Assembly: GCA_964430665.1 (NCBI GenBank)
Contig: CAYSFC010000002.1
Coordinates: 26,399 to 90,398, forward strand
DNA from: JAQUYS01 sp964430665
GTDB lineage: Archaea > Nanobdellota > Nanobdellia > Woesearchaeales > SKGA01
Reading direction: 5' to 3'
DNA length: 64,000 nucleotides
Positions within the stretch are counted from its first letter, which is position 1. Every line of letters begins with the position of its first letter. Both the position numbers and the translations under genes were made by a program. The notes beneath the pieces were generated by a model. That model made no database searches, was not told the DNA's origin, and worked only from the letters and a program-made list of their open reading frames with translations. This document shows, one piece after another, positions 1-8,555 of the stretch.

Positions 1-131
1 TTTTCAATAAGAGCACTATTTTTATTTCCACCCAAACCATGCATTACAAAAGATAAACCTTTTTGATTCGGATTTTCTTCAATAAGAACTATAATTTTTT
101 GATTTTTTCTATTTTTAATCTCTAATTTCAT
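1..131 (-). CDS. Alpha/beta hydrolase, N-terminal fragment
   Basis: Only the first 43 codons lie in the window; the rest runs off the left edge. The ATG is at 131. The visible protein begins with short beta strands and then shows HGLGGNKNS, the His-Gly-x-Gly-Gly loop typical of alpha/beta hydrolases of the serine aminopeptidase or dienelactone hydrolase type, where it forms part of the oxyanion hole. The catalytic Ser, Asp and His would lie outside the window, so substrate and activity cannot be judged. It is divergent from endA across a 72-base shared promoter region. Confidence 0.6.
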   Translation of the reverse strand, partial: MKLEIKNRKNQKIIVLIEENPNQKGLSFVMHGLGGNKNSALIE

Positions 132-203
132 GATTTTAGTCCGTTTAATATATTATATAAATTTAACCAAACCTTTTTAAAGAACTCCTTAATATTCTCT
201 TCT
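132..203. promoter_or_regulatory. Divergent promoter region, hydrolase / endA
   Basis: An AT-rich 72-base spacer. TATTATATAAATTT (151-164) can serve as TATA element for the leftward gene. ACCTTTTTAAAG (172-183) is a BRE/TATA-like element whose predicted start, about 25 bases downstream, falls at the endA ATG, suggesting a leaderless endA transcript. No Shine-Dalgarno site precedes endA, which agrees. Confidence 0.5.
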
Positions 204-803
204 ATGGCAAAAAAACAAGAAAAATCTGCCGGAGCTTTGGAAGTTGTAGATAATGCATCTACAAAGAAAACCAAAAAATCTGTTGTAAAAGCATTCGTTA
301 CCAAAGATCGTGTTTTGACCGAAGTTAGCGATGCTGCACAAGATTTATATCATAGCGCAGGATATGGAATTATTCTTGATGATGGAAGAGTTCAACTTTC
401 TCTCTCTGAGTCTTTGTACTTATTTGAGAAAAATAAAATTGTTCTAATTGATTCAAGAAACAAGTTAATTGACAAAGAAAAGTTTATTAAAAAAGCTTCT
501 AGACTAGAATCTAAGTTCTGGGTAAGATATATAGTTTTCAAAGATATGCGAAACAGAGGATATATTATAAAAACTGCCTTAAAATTTGGAGCAGATTTTA
601 GAGTTTATGATCGTGGCGTAAAACCTGGAGAAGATCACGCTCGTTGGATAGTTTATCCTGTACAGGAAGGTGAAAAATTTACTTGGTTTGATTTTGCAGC
701 AAAAAATAGAGTTGCTCATTCAACAAAAAAACGTCTTATGATGGGTGTTGTTGATGATGAGAATGACGTAACTTATTGGGAAGCTAAATGGATTAGACCT
801 TAA
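204..803 (+). CDS. endA: tRNA-splicing endonuclease EndA
   Basis: Cuts the bulge-helix-bulge at intron-exon junctions of pre-tRNA, leaving 2',3'-cyclic phosphate and 5'-OH ends. At 199 aa it matches the small archaeal subunit that forms homotetramers. A lysine-rich tail (1-30) precedes the N-terminal domain; the C-terminal nuclease domain has the catalytic triad Tyr135 (FRVYDRG), His145 (EDHARWIVYP) and Lys175/176 (AHSTKKRLMM), and the usual ending WEAKWIRP. It appears monocistronic and leaderless. Family assignment is firm; the oligomeric form is inferred from length. Confidence 0.95.
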   Translation: MAKKQEKSAGALEVVDNASTKKTKKSVVKAFVTKDRVLTEVSDAAQDLYHSAGYGIILDDGRVQLSLSESLYLFEKNKIVLIDSRNKLIDKEKFIKKASRLESKFWVRYIVFKDMRNRGYIIKTALKFGADFRVYDRGVKPGEDHARWIVYPVQEGEKFTWFDFAAKNRVAHSTKKRLMMGVVDDENDVTYWEAKWIRP

Positions 804-929
804 TTTTATTTTTTTCTTTTTAAATGATTTCCAACTCAAATTAGTAAATTTTTTTCATTTAAAAATAATATTACATATTCAGAGATTCTTATCATAATAT
901 ATATAAACAGATGTGAGATACTTAGATGT

Positions 930-1925
930 ATGTTTGCTGTACAAAGAGAAGATGTTTTGAATCTAATGAAAAGAATGGGGCCTATAGTCCCCGTAGAGCT
1001 AAGAAAGAAGCTTAAAGCGGACACTTTTTTAATAGGTGCAGTCTTATCAGAATTAGCATCAAGAGGACTTGTAAAGTTAACTAATTTAAAAAAAGGAAGT
1101 TCTCCCTTTTACTATCTTCCAGGTCAAGAAAACTTAATAGAAACTTTAATTCCTTTTCTAAATGAAAAAGATCAAAGAACTGCTAATTGGCTCAAAGAAG
1201 TTAAAGTTATTCCTGATAAAAATTTAGATTTACTTAAAAGGGTTTCATTAAGAAAAATAACTGACTTTGCCAAACCTTTAAAAGCGATTGATTCAAATGG
1301 TATGGAAGTTTTGTTTTGGAGATATTATTCATATCCTGAAGAAGATGCTATTGATTTCTTAAAGAATGGTCCTAAAAAAGAAGAAAATTCAGAACAACCA
1401 CTTGTTCAAGAAGAAAATTCAGAAGAACCACAAATTGAACATATAGTTCATAGAAAAGAATCTCAACCAGAACCAATACAAACAAAATTGGTTCAAGAAG
1501 AAAAATTTGTTGAAAATGTTTTAGATCAAAAACCAATTAATCAAAAAATAAAAGAATCAATTTCTAAAGATTTACAAAAACCACATTCAGAAATTCCAGA
1601 ACCTTCATTTTCACAAACTGCTTTTTACAAGAAAGTTATTGATTTTTTCAAAGAAAAAGAAATTTCTGTTATCAGACAAGATGAAATTTCTAAAAAAGAA
1701 TATGAATTCTTAATCAAAGTTCCATCAAACATAGGAAAAATAGTTATGTTGGCTAGAGCTAAAGATAAAAAGAAATTAAATGAATCAGATGTTGCTCCTG
1801 CACTACTAGCTTCTAAAATGATAGATGTTTCTTGTTTATTTCTAATAACTGGAGAATTTACAAAGAAATCTTTAAAAGAAATAGATAAATTATACACTGG
1901 ATTAATTGTATCTCATTTAAATTAA
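930..1925 (+). CDS. Winged-helix protein with C-terminal nuclease-like domain, function unknown
   Basis: 331 aa in three parts. Residues 1-65 look like a winged helix (KRMGPIVPVELRKKL, then a recognition-helix-like stretch SELASRGLVKL). Residues about 145-230 are a Glu/Gln/Pro-rich linker with the repeated unit EENSEQP/EENSEEP. Residues 235-331 form a compact alpha/beta domain (EFLIKVPSNIGKIVMLARAKDKKK, split here as EFLIKVPS and IVMLARAKDKKK) that recalls restriction-endonuclease-like folds. The acidic residues of a PD-(D/E)XK site are not convincingly present, so it may be a non-catalytic relative. A DNA-related role is inferred from the winged helix alone. Confidence 0.6.
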   Translation: MFAVQREDVLNLMKRMGPIVPVELRKKLKADTFLIGAVLSELASRGLVKLTNLKKGSSPFYYLPGQENLIETLIPFLNEKDQRTANWLKEVKVIPDKNLDLLKRVSLRKITDFAKPLKAIDSNGMEVLFWRYYSYPEEDAIDFLKNGPKKEENSEQPLVQEENSEEPQIEHIVHRKESQPEPIQTKLVQEEKFVENVLDQKPINQKIKESISKDLQKPHSEIPEPSFSQTAFYKKVIDFFKEKEISVIRQDEISKKEYEFLIKVPSNIGKIVMLARAKDKKKLNESDVAPALLASKMIDVSCLFLITGEFTKKSLKEIDKLYTGLIVSHLN

Positions 1926-1968
1926 ATAAATAATAACAATTATATATAATCTCATTTTCTTATGAACC

Positions 1969-2877
1969 ATGGAATTAACTTTTTTAGGAACATCTGCTAT
2001 GGTTCCAACCAAAGAAAGAAATACTCAAAGCATACACCTAGATGTAAATGGAGAAGGAATTCTTTTTGATTGTGGAGAAGGAACCCAAAGACAGATTCAA
2101 CACACAAAAATAAGTATACACAAAATAAAAAAAATTCTTATAAGTCACTGGCATGGAGATCATGTTGGGGGTCTTGTTGGTCTTTTTCAAACAATAAGTG
2201 CTTTTTCCGATGATGAAAAAACAATTAAAATATTTGGACCAAAAGGAACTAAAAAATACATGGAACACTTACTAAAAAGCGCTTTTTTTGACAACATAAT
2301 AAATATGGAAATAGAAGAATTAAATTGCAATAAAGTAAAAACATTCTATGAGAATGAAGATTATCAATTACAAGCAATAAATTTAAATCATTCTACACCG
2401 ACACTAGGTTTTAGATTTGTCAAAAAATCAAAATTTAAATTAAAAAAATCTGTTTTAGATAAATTAGGAATTCCTGAAGGTCCTTTGTTAAAAAATTTAC
2501 AAAAAGGAAAAAACATTATTTTTAAAGGCAAAAAAATTCTTGTTGAAGAAGTAACTTCTAAAACTGAAGAAAAAAGTATTGCTTTTGTTTTTGATACAAA
2601 AATGTGTGATGCTGCTTTTGAGATTTCAAAAGATGCAAATTATTTAATTTCTGAAGCAGTGTATGCTAAAGGTATGGAAGAAAAAGCACAAAAATACAAA
2701 CATATGACGAGTGAACAAGCCGCTCAAATTGCATCTATGAGTGGGGTTGATAAATTAATATTAACTCATTTTTCTCAAAGATATAAAACTCTTGAAGATA
2801 TAGAAACCGATGCAAAAGACATATTCCCCGAAACTACTTGTGCATATGACTTTATGAAAGTAAAATTAAATTTCTAA
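1969..2877 (+). CDS. rnz: Ribonuclease Z (tRNA 3' processing endonuclease)
   Basis: Removes the 3' trailer of pre-tRNA. 302 aa, the usual length of the short archaeal form. The metallo-beta-lactamase core is complete: LFDCGEGTQRQ near residue 33, His60-x-His62-x-Asp64-His65 (SHWHGDHVGG), His141 (NLNHSTPTLGFR), Asp209 (FVFDTKMC), His246 (KHMTSEQAA) and His267 (LTHFSQRY). TATATATAAT-like sequence at 1939-1950 lies about 25 bases before the ATG, so the mRNA is probably leaderless. Its stop overlaps the convergent gene at 2874 by 4 bases. The only tRNA in the window, tRNA-His, already encodes CCA. Confidence 0.95.
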   Translation: MELTFLGTSAMVPTKERNTQSIHLDVNGEGILFDCGEGTQRQIQHTKISIHKIKKILISHWHGDHVGGLVGLFQTISAFSDDEKTIKIFGPKGTKKYMEHLLKSAFFDNIINMEIEELNCNKVKTFYENEDYQLQAINLNHSTPTLGFRFVKKSKFKLKKSVLDKLGIPEGPLLKNLQKGKNIIFKGKKILVEEVTSKTEEKSIAFVFDTKMCDAAFEISKDANYLISEAVYAKGMEEKAQKYKHMTSEQAAQIASMSGVDKLILTHFSQRYKTLEDIETDAKDIFPETTCAYDFMKVKLNF

Positions 2878-3341
2878 TTTTCATACAAACCTAATATTTT
2901 ATCCGGGTCCCTCGGAGAATCTAAAATTAAGTCAAAATATTTTTTTTGTATTTTTGTTTTATTATGTGCTTTAAGAAAATTGCTTACAGGTTTTTTAATA
3001 ATTTCTCCAACTAAACCTATAGTTCCTCCCACAATTGCTCCCAATCCTGGAGAATCAAATGCATAGCCCACTATTCCACCAAATGTTGCTCCACCTAATC
3101 CCGCATATAATTTACCGTCAAAGTCACATAAACTTATACTTTCATAAATTCTTAAAAAAGAGTCATAAGATTCTTTTAATAATCTAACATATGTTTTAAC
3201 TTCAACTTCTTGCTCTTTTCTAAAGTAAGATTGTTTTAGAATATCTTCAACTTCAAAATCACCATACCAGTAAATATTATTCCTAATACTATTATGAATC
3301 AGATTAGTTATTTCCTTATTACCCATACGATTTCTAGCCAC
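2874..3341 (-). CDS. Hypothetical protein with glycine-zipper membrane segment
   Basis: 155 aa, not recognised. The N-terminal 75 residues are polar and helical. Residues about 79-115 are Gly-rich and hydrophobic (LYAGLGGATFGGIVGYAF, then GLGAIVGGTIGLVG) with repeated GxxxG spacing, the pattern of glycine-zipper segments that pack in membranes. The C-terminal 40 residues are charged. No enzymatic motif is visible. It ends inside the last codons of rnz on the other strand and lies beside the histone gene, possibly in one leftward transcript with it. Confidence 0.6.
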   Translation of the reverse strand: MARNRMGNKEITNLIHNSIRNNIYWYGDFEVEDILKQSYFRKEQEVEVKTYVRLLKESYDSFLRIYESISLCDFDGKLYAGLGGATFGGIVGYAFDSPGLGAIVGGTIGLVGEIIKKPVSNFLKAHNKTKIQKKYFDLILDSPRDPDKILGLYEN

Positions 3342-3371
3342 AATATCAAAAATCTTTATTTATTTATAAAA

Positions 3372-3575
3372 TTAATGTGAAGCTAATCTTATATCGTTTG
3401 CTTTTACAGTTTTTCTTCCTGCGTGATGAGCTAATTTTATAGATTCTTCACTTATTTCTAAAGCAATATCTTCAAGAACATTTCTTAGTGCTACTTTTGC
3501 ATCTTCTGACACTCTTTGAGCTCCAGCGCTTTTTAGTATTTTTTCCATTGCAGCAAGTGCTATTATTTGTTTCAT
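3372..3575 (-). CDS. Archaeal histone
   Basis: A 67-residue single histone fold (HMf/HTk family) that dimerises and wraps DNA. It shows the expected alpha1 (IIALAAMEKILKSAG), loop with AQRVSEDAK, long alpha2 (VALRNVLEDIALEISEES) and terminal RKTVKANDIRLA. No tail extends beyond the fold. A strong Shine-Dalgarno site (GGAGGC) sits 6 bases before the ATG. The transcript appears to start about 85 bases upstream and to carry a stem-loop (3635-3655). No second histone gene is in the window. Confidence 0.95.
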   Translation of the reverse strand: MKQIIALAAMEKILKSAGAQRVSEDAKVALRNVLEDIALEISEESIKLAHHAGRKTVKANDIRLASH

Positions 3576-3634
3576 TTTTTGCCTCCAAAAATCTTGATGT
3601 AAAACTCTGTTTGCGATTATATCTTTAATTTAAC

Positions 3635-3655
3635 CTCTCTTAGATTAAAAGAGAG
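3635..3655 (-). promoter_or_regulatory. Stem-loop in the histone mRNA leader
   Basis: CTCTCTT (3635-3641) pairs with AAGAGAG (3649-3655) around a 7-base loop. A TATA-like element for the histone gene (ATTTATATAG on the minus strand, about 3681-3693) places the transcript start near 3660, so the hairpin would lie at the extreme 5' end of an unusually long archaeal leader. Role unknown; mRNA stability is one possibility. Confidence 0.45.
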
Positions 3656-3735
3656 TAATTTGCTCTTTATTTTGTTTAAAACTATATAAATCTTTGGATA
3701 AATAAGTTTATATATTTTGTTTTTATAACAAAAAT

Positions 3736-4418
3736 ATGAATATTGAAACTGAAGTCAGATCTTTTATCTCGAAGGCAAAATATGATGAACTTTTAATTTT
3801 TTTCAAAGAAAATTCTCGATTAATTAAAGAAGATTATCAAGAAACATTTTACTTTGATTCTGAAGAAGATTTAAGAANNNNNNNNNNNNNNNNNNNNNNN
3901 NNNNNNNNNNNNNNNNNNNNNNNNNNNNNNNNNNNNNNNNNNNNNNNNNNNNNNNNNNNNNNNNNNNNNNNNNNNNNATTAAAGAAGATTATCAAGAAAC
4001 ATTTTACTTTGATTCTGAAGAAGATTTAAGAATACAAAAAAACAATTTTGGTTCAAAAATTTGGATGAAAAAAGGAAAAATTCATGATGATCACAGAGAA
4101 GAAATTGAGATTAAATTTCCTGTAGAAGATTTTTTTAAACTAGAAAACTTATTTTTATCTCTAGGTTACAATGTTCAAATCAAATGGTTTAGAAAAAGAT
4201 TCCAATTTGATTGGAACGGCATTAAAGTTTGTTTGGATTACACCAAAGGTTATGGTTACATCATAGAATTAGAACAAATGACTTCGGAAGAAAATAAAGG
4301 CGATGTACATCGAAAATTAGTTTCTAAATTAAAAGAATTGAATGTTCAAATTTCTTCTAAAGAAGAATTTAATCAAAAATATCAACATTACAAAGAAAAT
4401 TGGAAAAAATTAGTTTAA
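3736..4418 (+). CDS. CYTH-domain phosphohydrolase/cyclase, split by a false scaffold gap
   Basis: The reading frame is interrupted by 100 N, but the 55 bases before the N run (3823-3877) are identical to the 55 after it (3978-4032). Deleting the N run and one copy gives one open frame of 175 aa, so the gene is intact. The N terminus IETEVRSF carries the ExExK-type signature of CYTH enzymes (Glu4, Glu6, with Arg8 for Lys). Later strands REEIEIKF, VCLDYTKGYGYIIELEQM fit the same beta-tunnel fold. CYTH proteins include class IV adenylyl cyclases and inorganic/thiamine triphosphatases; activity here is unassigned. TATA-like TTTATATATT at about 3708 fits a near-leaderless start. Confidence 0.8.
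3878..3977. other. Assembly gap of 100 N (zero-length in reality)
   Basis: Run of exactly 100 N, the usual default scaffold spacer. Flanks share an exact 55-base overlap, so no sequence is missing here and the contigs should simply be merged. Confidence 0.9.
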
Positions 4419-4511
4419 TTATTAATTTTATTGCCTAACTAAACCTTGTTTACTATAGGTTTTCCACTGGACATCTCTATAATTTATATATAATTAAATT
4501 ATAATCTTATC

Positions 4512-4895
4512 ATGTCTTTTAAAAGAAAAGGAATAAATGCTGAAAGAGATTTAATTCATAAACTTTGGGAATTAGGGTGGGCTGCAATAAGATCTGCAGG
4601 TTCAGGTTCTTCTCACTATCCTTCTCCAGACATAATTGCAGGTAAATTAGGAAGACGTTTAGCAATAGAATGTAAAATCACAGCAAGTGAAAGAAAATAT
4701 TTTCCTATAGATGAGATTCGAAATTTAGAATATTTTGCAAAGCATTTTGGTGCAGAGCCCTTCGTTTCAGTAAAGTTTCCTAAAAAAGAGTGGTTTTTCT
4801 TTACTTTAGAAGACTTAAAAGAAACAAAAAATGGCTTCTCCATAGGATCTGATGATTGTGATTTAAAAGGTATTTCTTTAGAAAATATTCATTAG
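4512..4895 (+). CDS. hjc: Holliday junction resolvase Hjc
   Basis: Resolves four-way junctions during recombination. 127 aa, normal for the family. The nuclease core is complete: RKGINAERDL with Glu11, Ser-rich loop GSGSSHYPSPD with Asp40, and AIECK with Glu53 and Lys55 of the E-x-K pair. N-terminal FKRKG is the standard Hjc opening. The promoter TATA-like sequence ATAATTTATATA lies around 4480, about 30 bases before the ATG. It stands alone between the CYTH gene and the convergent PRC-barrel gene; other recombination genes in the window are mre11 and radC. Confidence 0.95.
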   Translation: MSFKRKGINAERDLIHKLWELGWAAIRSAGSGSSHYPSPDIIAGKLGRRLAIECKITASERKYFPIDEIRNLEYFAKHFGAEPFVSVKFPKKEWFFFTLEDLKETKNGFSIGSDDCDLKGISLENIH

Positions 4896-4942
4896 AAATA
4901 ATTTGTATAAATCTAAATAGAATCCAATTAAAAAATAAAAAA

Positions 4943-5209
4943 TTACTCTTCTTCGTTTTTATATGCAGGTATTGCAGATTTTGAGATTATCATTATATCT
5001 CCAATTGCTTTAACTAGCTGATGTGGAACGATAACTCCTTTTGCACTTCCTAAAACTTTATTTAAGAATGAATTTTTAGTAGCTCTTACTTTCCAGCCAA
5101 ATATCTTTGTATTTGTAAGGATGCTTTCTTCAACATCTCCAAAATATTCACCAGAATCTGTAAATACACGCATATCGTAACTTTCGCTAATTCTTTTCAT
5201 CTTTAACAT
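4943..5209 (-). CDS. PRC-barrel domain protein
   Basis: 88 aa. Residues 5-80 follow the PRC-barrel pattern (ISESYDMRVFTDSGEYFG, then FGWKVRA, then GVIVPHQLVKAIGDIMII), a small beta barrel found in RNA-processing and photosynthetic proteins; archaeal single-domain versions have been linked to cell division and RNA metabolism. Start chosen at 5209 because AGGTGAT lies 5 bases before it; an internal ATG (MKRIS) is three codons further. Divergent from the lysine-tail protein at 5363. The specific role here is unknown. Confidence 0.8.
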   Translation of the reverse strand: MLKMKRISESYDMRVFTDSGEYFGDVEESILTNTKIFGWKVRATKNSFLNKVLGSAKGVIVPHQLVKAIGDIMIISKSAIPAYKNEEE

Positions 5210-5362
5210 TAAATCACCTTTATGATTATGATAAGATAAATTACCTGCGTTTCATTTAAATAGTTTTCGTTATTTAAGACTTAAAATTACCGATAACTTT
5301 AAATACTATTTTAAAGGTATTTTTACTATCCTTTTAAATAAATTAAGGAGAGGTGCAAATAT
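5210..5362. promoter_or_regulatory. Divergent promoter region, PRC-barrel / lysine-tail protein
   Basis: 153 bases with TATA-like blocks in both directions. GATAACTTTAAATACTATTT near 5291-5310 and ATCCTTTTAAATAAAT near 5330 can drive the rightward gene, whose start is preceded by AAGGAGAGGTG (5344-5354). No strong inverted repeat is visible. Confidence 0.4.
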
Positions 5363-5662
5363 ATGGCAGTTGACACAGTTATTTTGGGTATAATTATCGG
5401 TACTCTTGCAGCAATTGTTTACAGTTTAAGAGTTTTAATCTTACTTGAACGAAGAATAGCAAGAATGGATCTTAACATTGAGGCTTTAACTCAGAGAATT
5501 CTAAGAGAAGAATTAAAACTTGAAAAAGAAGAACAAACTATTGAGAAAAAGCTTGGAATTAGAAGAAAAACAGCTAAAAAAGCTCCAGCTAAGAAGAAAA
5601 AAGCTAAAGCTCCAGCTAAGAAGAAAAAAGCTGTTAAAAAGAAATCCACTAAAAAGCGTTAA
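5363..5662 (+). CDS. Membrane-anchored protein with histone H1-like lysine tail
   Basis: 99 aa, not a named family to me. Residues 5-28 are one hydrophobic membrane segment (VILGIIIGTLAAIVYSLRVL). Residues 30-66 are a charged coiled-coil-like helix. Residues 67-99 are almost only Lys, Ala, Pro and Thr, with the direct repeat APAKKKKAKAPAKKKKA, like bacterial and eukaryotic H1-type DNA-binding tails. Start supported by the AAGGAGAGGTG site. The layout suggests a membrane tether for nucleic acid or ribosomes; this is inference from composition only. Confidence 0.7.
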   Translation: MAVDTVILGIIIGTLAAIVYSLRVLILLERRIARMDLNIEALTQRILREELKLEKEEQTIEKKLGIRRKTAKKAPAKKKKAKAPAKKKKAVKKKSTKKR

Positions 5663-5771
5663 TTTATTAATTTTATATTTAAAACACTAGAAAGGTTTCT
5701 TTCTTTGTGTTGTTTTTATTTATGTTAGTTTTCTAGTAAGATATAAAAACTAGACCTTATTTTTTTATTCT
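5663..5771 (+). terminator. T-rich spacer with stem-loop
   Basis: After the stop at 5662 the spacer contains CTAGAAA (about 5690) and TTTCTAG (about 5728), able to pair over a T-rich loop, with T tracts inside and after it. This is the composition of archaeal transcription stops. ATATAAAAACTAGACC (5742-5757) is the TATA-like element for the next operon, whose first gene starts at 5772. Confidence 0.4.
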
Positions 5772-7256
5772 ATGAATGAGAAACTTGCTAATAGGATTTT
5801 CTTATCATTTTTAATTGTTTTATTAGTTATAAAATTATTATTAGTCATGCAAACACCCACATTATCATATGATTCGTACTACGAATATAGGTATATTGAA
5901 AATTTTCACCAAAAATTTACTCCTCTAATACATGATGATTTAAGTTATGGTGGAAGAACTCTTTTTGTGAACATTTTTTATTATATGTCTATTTCAATTA
6001 TATGTTTTATTATTCCTGCATTAATTTTATTGAAATATGCAAGTGTCTTTTTAGGTTTATTAGCAATTTATATAATATACAAAATACTTGCACGTTTATT
6101 TTCAAATAAAGCTATTGCTCTTTCGATGTCAATTCTCGCTGCTCTTTTACCAACATTATTCACAAGTTATTTTAATTCATTTTCATCTGGACTTCTTTTT
6201 TGGGTTTTATTCTTATGCACAATATACTATTATCCAAATATAGAACAAACCAAAAAATCAAAAGGTTTCTTGATTTCATTCATATTTTTAACTTTAATTT
6301 CACCTTATTCTTTATTATTAATTATAGGTTTTTTAGTTTATTTTTTAATTTTAAGGATTGAATCCTTGCCTGTTAAAAAGTCCACTTTAGAAATATTTCT
6401 ATTTATGATATTATTTAATATTTGGTATCATTTAATTTTCTACAAAACAGCTTTAACTAGATTTGGTTTATCTGTTGTTTGGCAAAATATGCCGGATTTA
6501 TTAATTCAGACAACATACCAAAAATTGACTTTAACTTCTGCGTTAATATTCGTCGGTATTGTGCCTGCGATTTTGAGCTTGTTTGGTTTATATCATGTTT
6601 TATTTACAAAAAGAAATAGGTTGCTATTATTAGTGTCTTCACTAATGATTGTTTTTTGTATAACTTTGGCAATAGGAATAATTCCGTTATATGATGGTTT
6701 AATTTTCTTAATTTCAACATTAATAATTCTTGGAGCAAACGGTTTAGATTTTATTTTAAATTATCTTAAAAATACACTATTCCCTAAGTCTCGAGTTTTA
6801 ATTGTTGTTTTAATAATATTGTTATCATTATTTAATTTAATTCCTGTTATTAATTCTGTTGATTCGATTAAAAATAACTCTCCAAATGAAGACGAAATAC
6901 GGACAATGGATTTCATAAAAAATAATGTTCCTGAACACGAAATAATCTTAGGAGATGTAGAAGAAGGACATTTCATTGCGAGTCGGTCTAAACGAAAGAA
7001 TTTTTATGACACCAATTTCTTTTTACTCCCCACAGCAGATCAAAGATTTAAAGATGCTAAAAATATTTTTTTATCTCAGTCTTTGGCCGCTGTTGTTACT
7101 CAGATGAATTATTATGATATAAATTATATTTACATATCTAAGAAAACAAGAGAACGATACCAAGGATCATCCTTTTTAATGGAAAATAATGATTGTTTTG
7201 AAACTATTTTCGAAACAGAAACTACCAAGGTGTTTAAACGAAAATGCGACATATAA
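5772..7256 (+). CDS. Multi-span membrane glycosyltransferase, GT-C type
   Basis: 494 aa with about ten hydrophobic spans. The first extracytoplasmic loop holds SYDSYYEYRYIENF, an acidic loop of the kind that forms the catalytic site of GT-C enzymes using lipid-phosphate sugars. After the last span (about 340-360) a soluble domain of about 130 residues follows (IRTMDFIKNNVPEHEIILGD, then YDINYIYISKK), as in PMT/ArnT/STT3-like proteins. It is first in a tight operon with 7244, 8556 and 9825. It is too short for a full AglB oligosaccharyltransferase and lacks an evident WWDYG motif, so donor and acceptor remain open. Confidence 0.65.
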   Translation: MNEKLANRIFLSFLIVLLVIKLLLVMQTPTLSYDSYYEYRYIENFHQKFTPLIHDDLSYGGRTLFVNIFYYMSISIICFIIPALILLKYASVFLGLLAIYIIYKILARLFSNKAIALSMSILAALLPTLFTSYFNSFSSGLLFWVLFLCTIYYYPNIEQTKKSKGFLISFIFLTLISPYSLLLIIGFLVYFLILRIESLPVKKSTLEIFLFMILFNIWYHLIFYKTALTRFGLSVVWQNMPDLLIQTTYQKLTLTSALIFVGIVPAILSLFGLYHVLFTKRNRLLLLVSSLMIVFCITLAIGIIPLYDGLIFLISTLIILGANGLDFILNYLKNTLFPKSRVLIVVLIILLSLFNLIPVINSVDSIKNNSPNEDEIRTMDFIKNNVPEHEIILGDVEEGHFIASRSKRKNFYDTNFFLLPTADQRFKDAKNIFLSQSLAAVVTQMNYYDINYIYISKKTRERYQGSSFLMENNDCFETIFETETTKVFKRKCDI

Positions 7257-8554
7257 AATATAAAACAAAATTTCTCTTACTAGCATCTTTGCTATCTTCA
7301 ATCAGTTTTATTTTAGTTCCTTTAATTCGTTTTGTTCAAGGTAATCCCATAATACCTTCAGGAAACAGCTATGGTTTTCTACAATGGATTTCTTCATACT
7401 ATTTTATAAGTCCTATTTTAAACTTATTTATGTCTCTCATCTTATTATTAATATCTTTGTTCCTTTTTTCAGAAATTTCTGAAAAAATATCAAACAGAGA
7501 AACAGAATATTATATAGGAATGATTTTGTTTGCTTCATTACCTTCATTCATAATGTCTTTTTTAGGGCTAAATAAAATTCTTTTAGCTTTGTTTAGTATT
7601 TTACTCGCAACATACCTTTATATTGAAAACAAAAATATATTTTTATTATTTTCAGTACTACTTTTTTTACTTGCTCCAATAATACCTTTAATTTTTCTGA
7701 TATTTTATTTATTTACAAACTCAAAAGCATTCAAATCATCTTTTTTTAAAAAATATTTAATTTCTATTTCTGTAGGTTTTATTCTCTCAATATTATTTAG
7801 AATAAATTCATTTATTTCCTCTTTCCAAATACCTAAAGTTGTGACTTTGTTTACTTTTTTTGGTGCAAATAATGGTTATTCAATAATAATATTAATATTT
7901 GGTATAATTGGACTTTATGCTTCAAGAAATTTAAAAAACAACAAATATTTGCATTTTTTATTTTATTTTATTTTTGTTCTCTCATTTGTGAACATATATT
8001 TAAGAGTTTTTTCAATATTACTAATGACTTTCTTATCTGCAACCGCATTAGATAGTTTAATGGAGAAGAAATGGACTTACAATTCTTTAAAATATGCAAT
8101 AGCTCTCTTAACTTGCTGCATATTGTTTTTCTCGCTCATAACTTCTTTAGGTTATAATATTACGAGTTCACCTAATAAAAATCAACTTGAAGCATTAGAA
8201 TATGTTGATTCAGTTAAATCGAATTATGATAAAGGTTATTTGCTTACAGATGATAATTATGCTAGTTTTATAGAGTACTATTCTGGTTTAATTCCTTTTT
8301 ATGGTGTAGATTACAAAAATGATGAGATTTCTGCAAAAATATTTTATGAAAGAAGATCTCAAGATACTATAAAATTAATAAATGAAGCAAATATTTCTTT
8401 TATTATGATAGATGCTAAAATGACATCAGGAAATGTTTGGGCAAATGAAAGAGAAGATTTATTATTTGTATTAAAACACAATCCTGAATTTCACAAAATA
8501 TATAATATGAATGGTGTAAGAATATATTACTTTAATCAAACTATGGAGAATTAA
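7244..8554 (+). CDS. Multi-span membrane protein, probable glycosyltransferase partner
   Basis: 436 aa with about ten membrane spans and a C-terminal soluble stretch (about 320-436, EALEYVDSVKSNYDKGYLL, then YSGLIPFYGVDYK, then NISFIMIDAK) that resembles the tail of the upstream GT-C protein. The two may be paralogues. Its start overlaps the upstream gene by 13 bases, implying translational coupling. No catalytic acidic loop is obvious in the first periplasmic segment, so it may be an accessory subunit or a diverged transferase. Confidence 0.55.
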   Translation: MRHIKYKTKFLLLASLLSSISFILVPLIRFVQGNPIIPSGNSYGFLQWISSYYFISPILNLFMSLILLLISLFLFSEISEKISNRETEYYIGMILFASLPSFIMSFLGLNKILLALFSILLATYLYIENKNIFLLFSVLLFLLAPIIPLIFLIFYLFTNSKAFKSSFFKKYLISISVGFILSILFRINSFISSFQIPKVVTLFTFFGANNGYSIIILIFGIIGLYASRNLKNNKYLHFLFYFIFVLSFVNIYLRVFSILLMTFLSATALDSLMEKKWTYNSLKYAIALLTCCILFFSLITSLGYNITSSPNKNQLEALEYVDSVKSNYDKGYLLTDDNYASFIEYYSGLIPFYGVDYKNDEISAKIFYERRSQDTIKLINEANISFIMIDAKMTSGNVWANEREDLLFVLKHNPEFHKIYNMNGVRIYYFNQTMEN

Positions 8555-8555
8555 T

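Noticed and set aside
5772..7256. Full oligosaccharyltransferase AglB/STT3
   Set aside because: Too short, and no WWDYG motif or large C-terminal domain; called only GT-C type.
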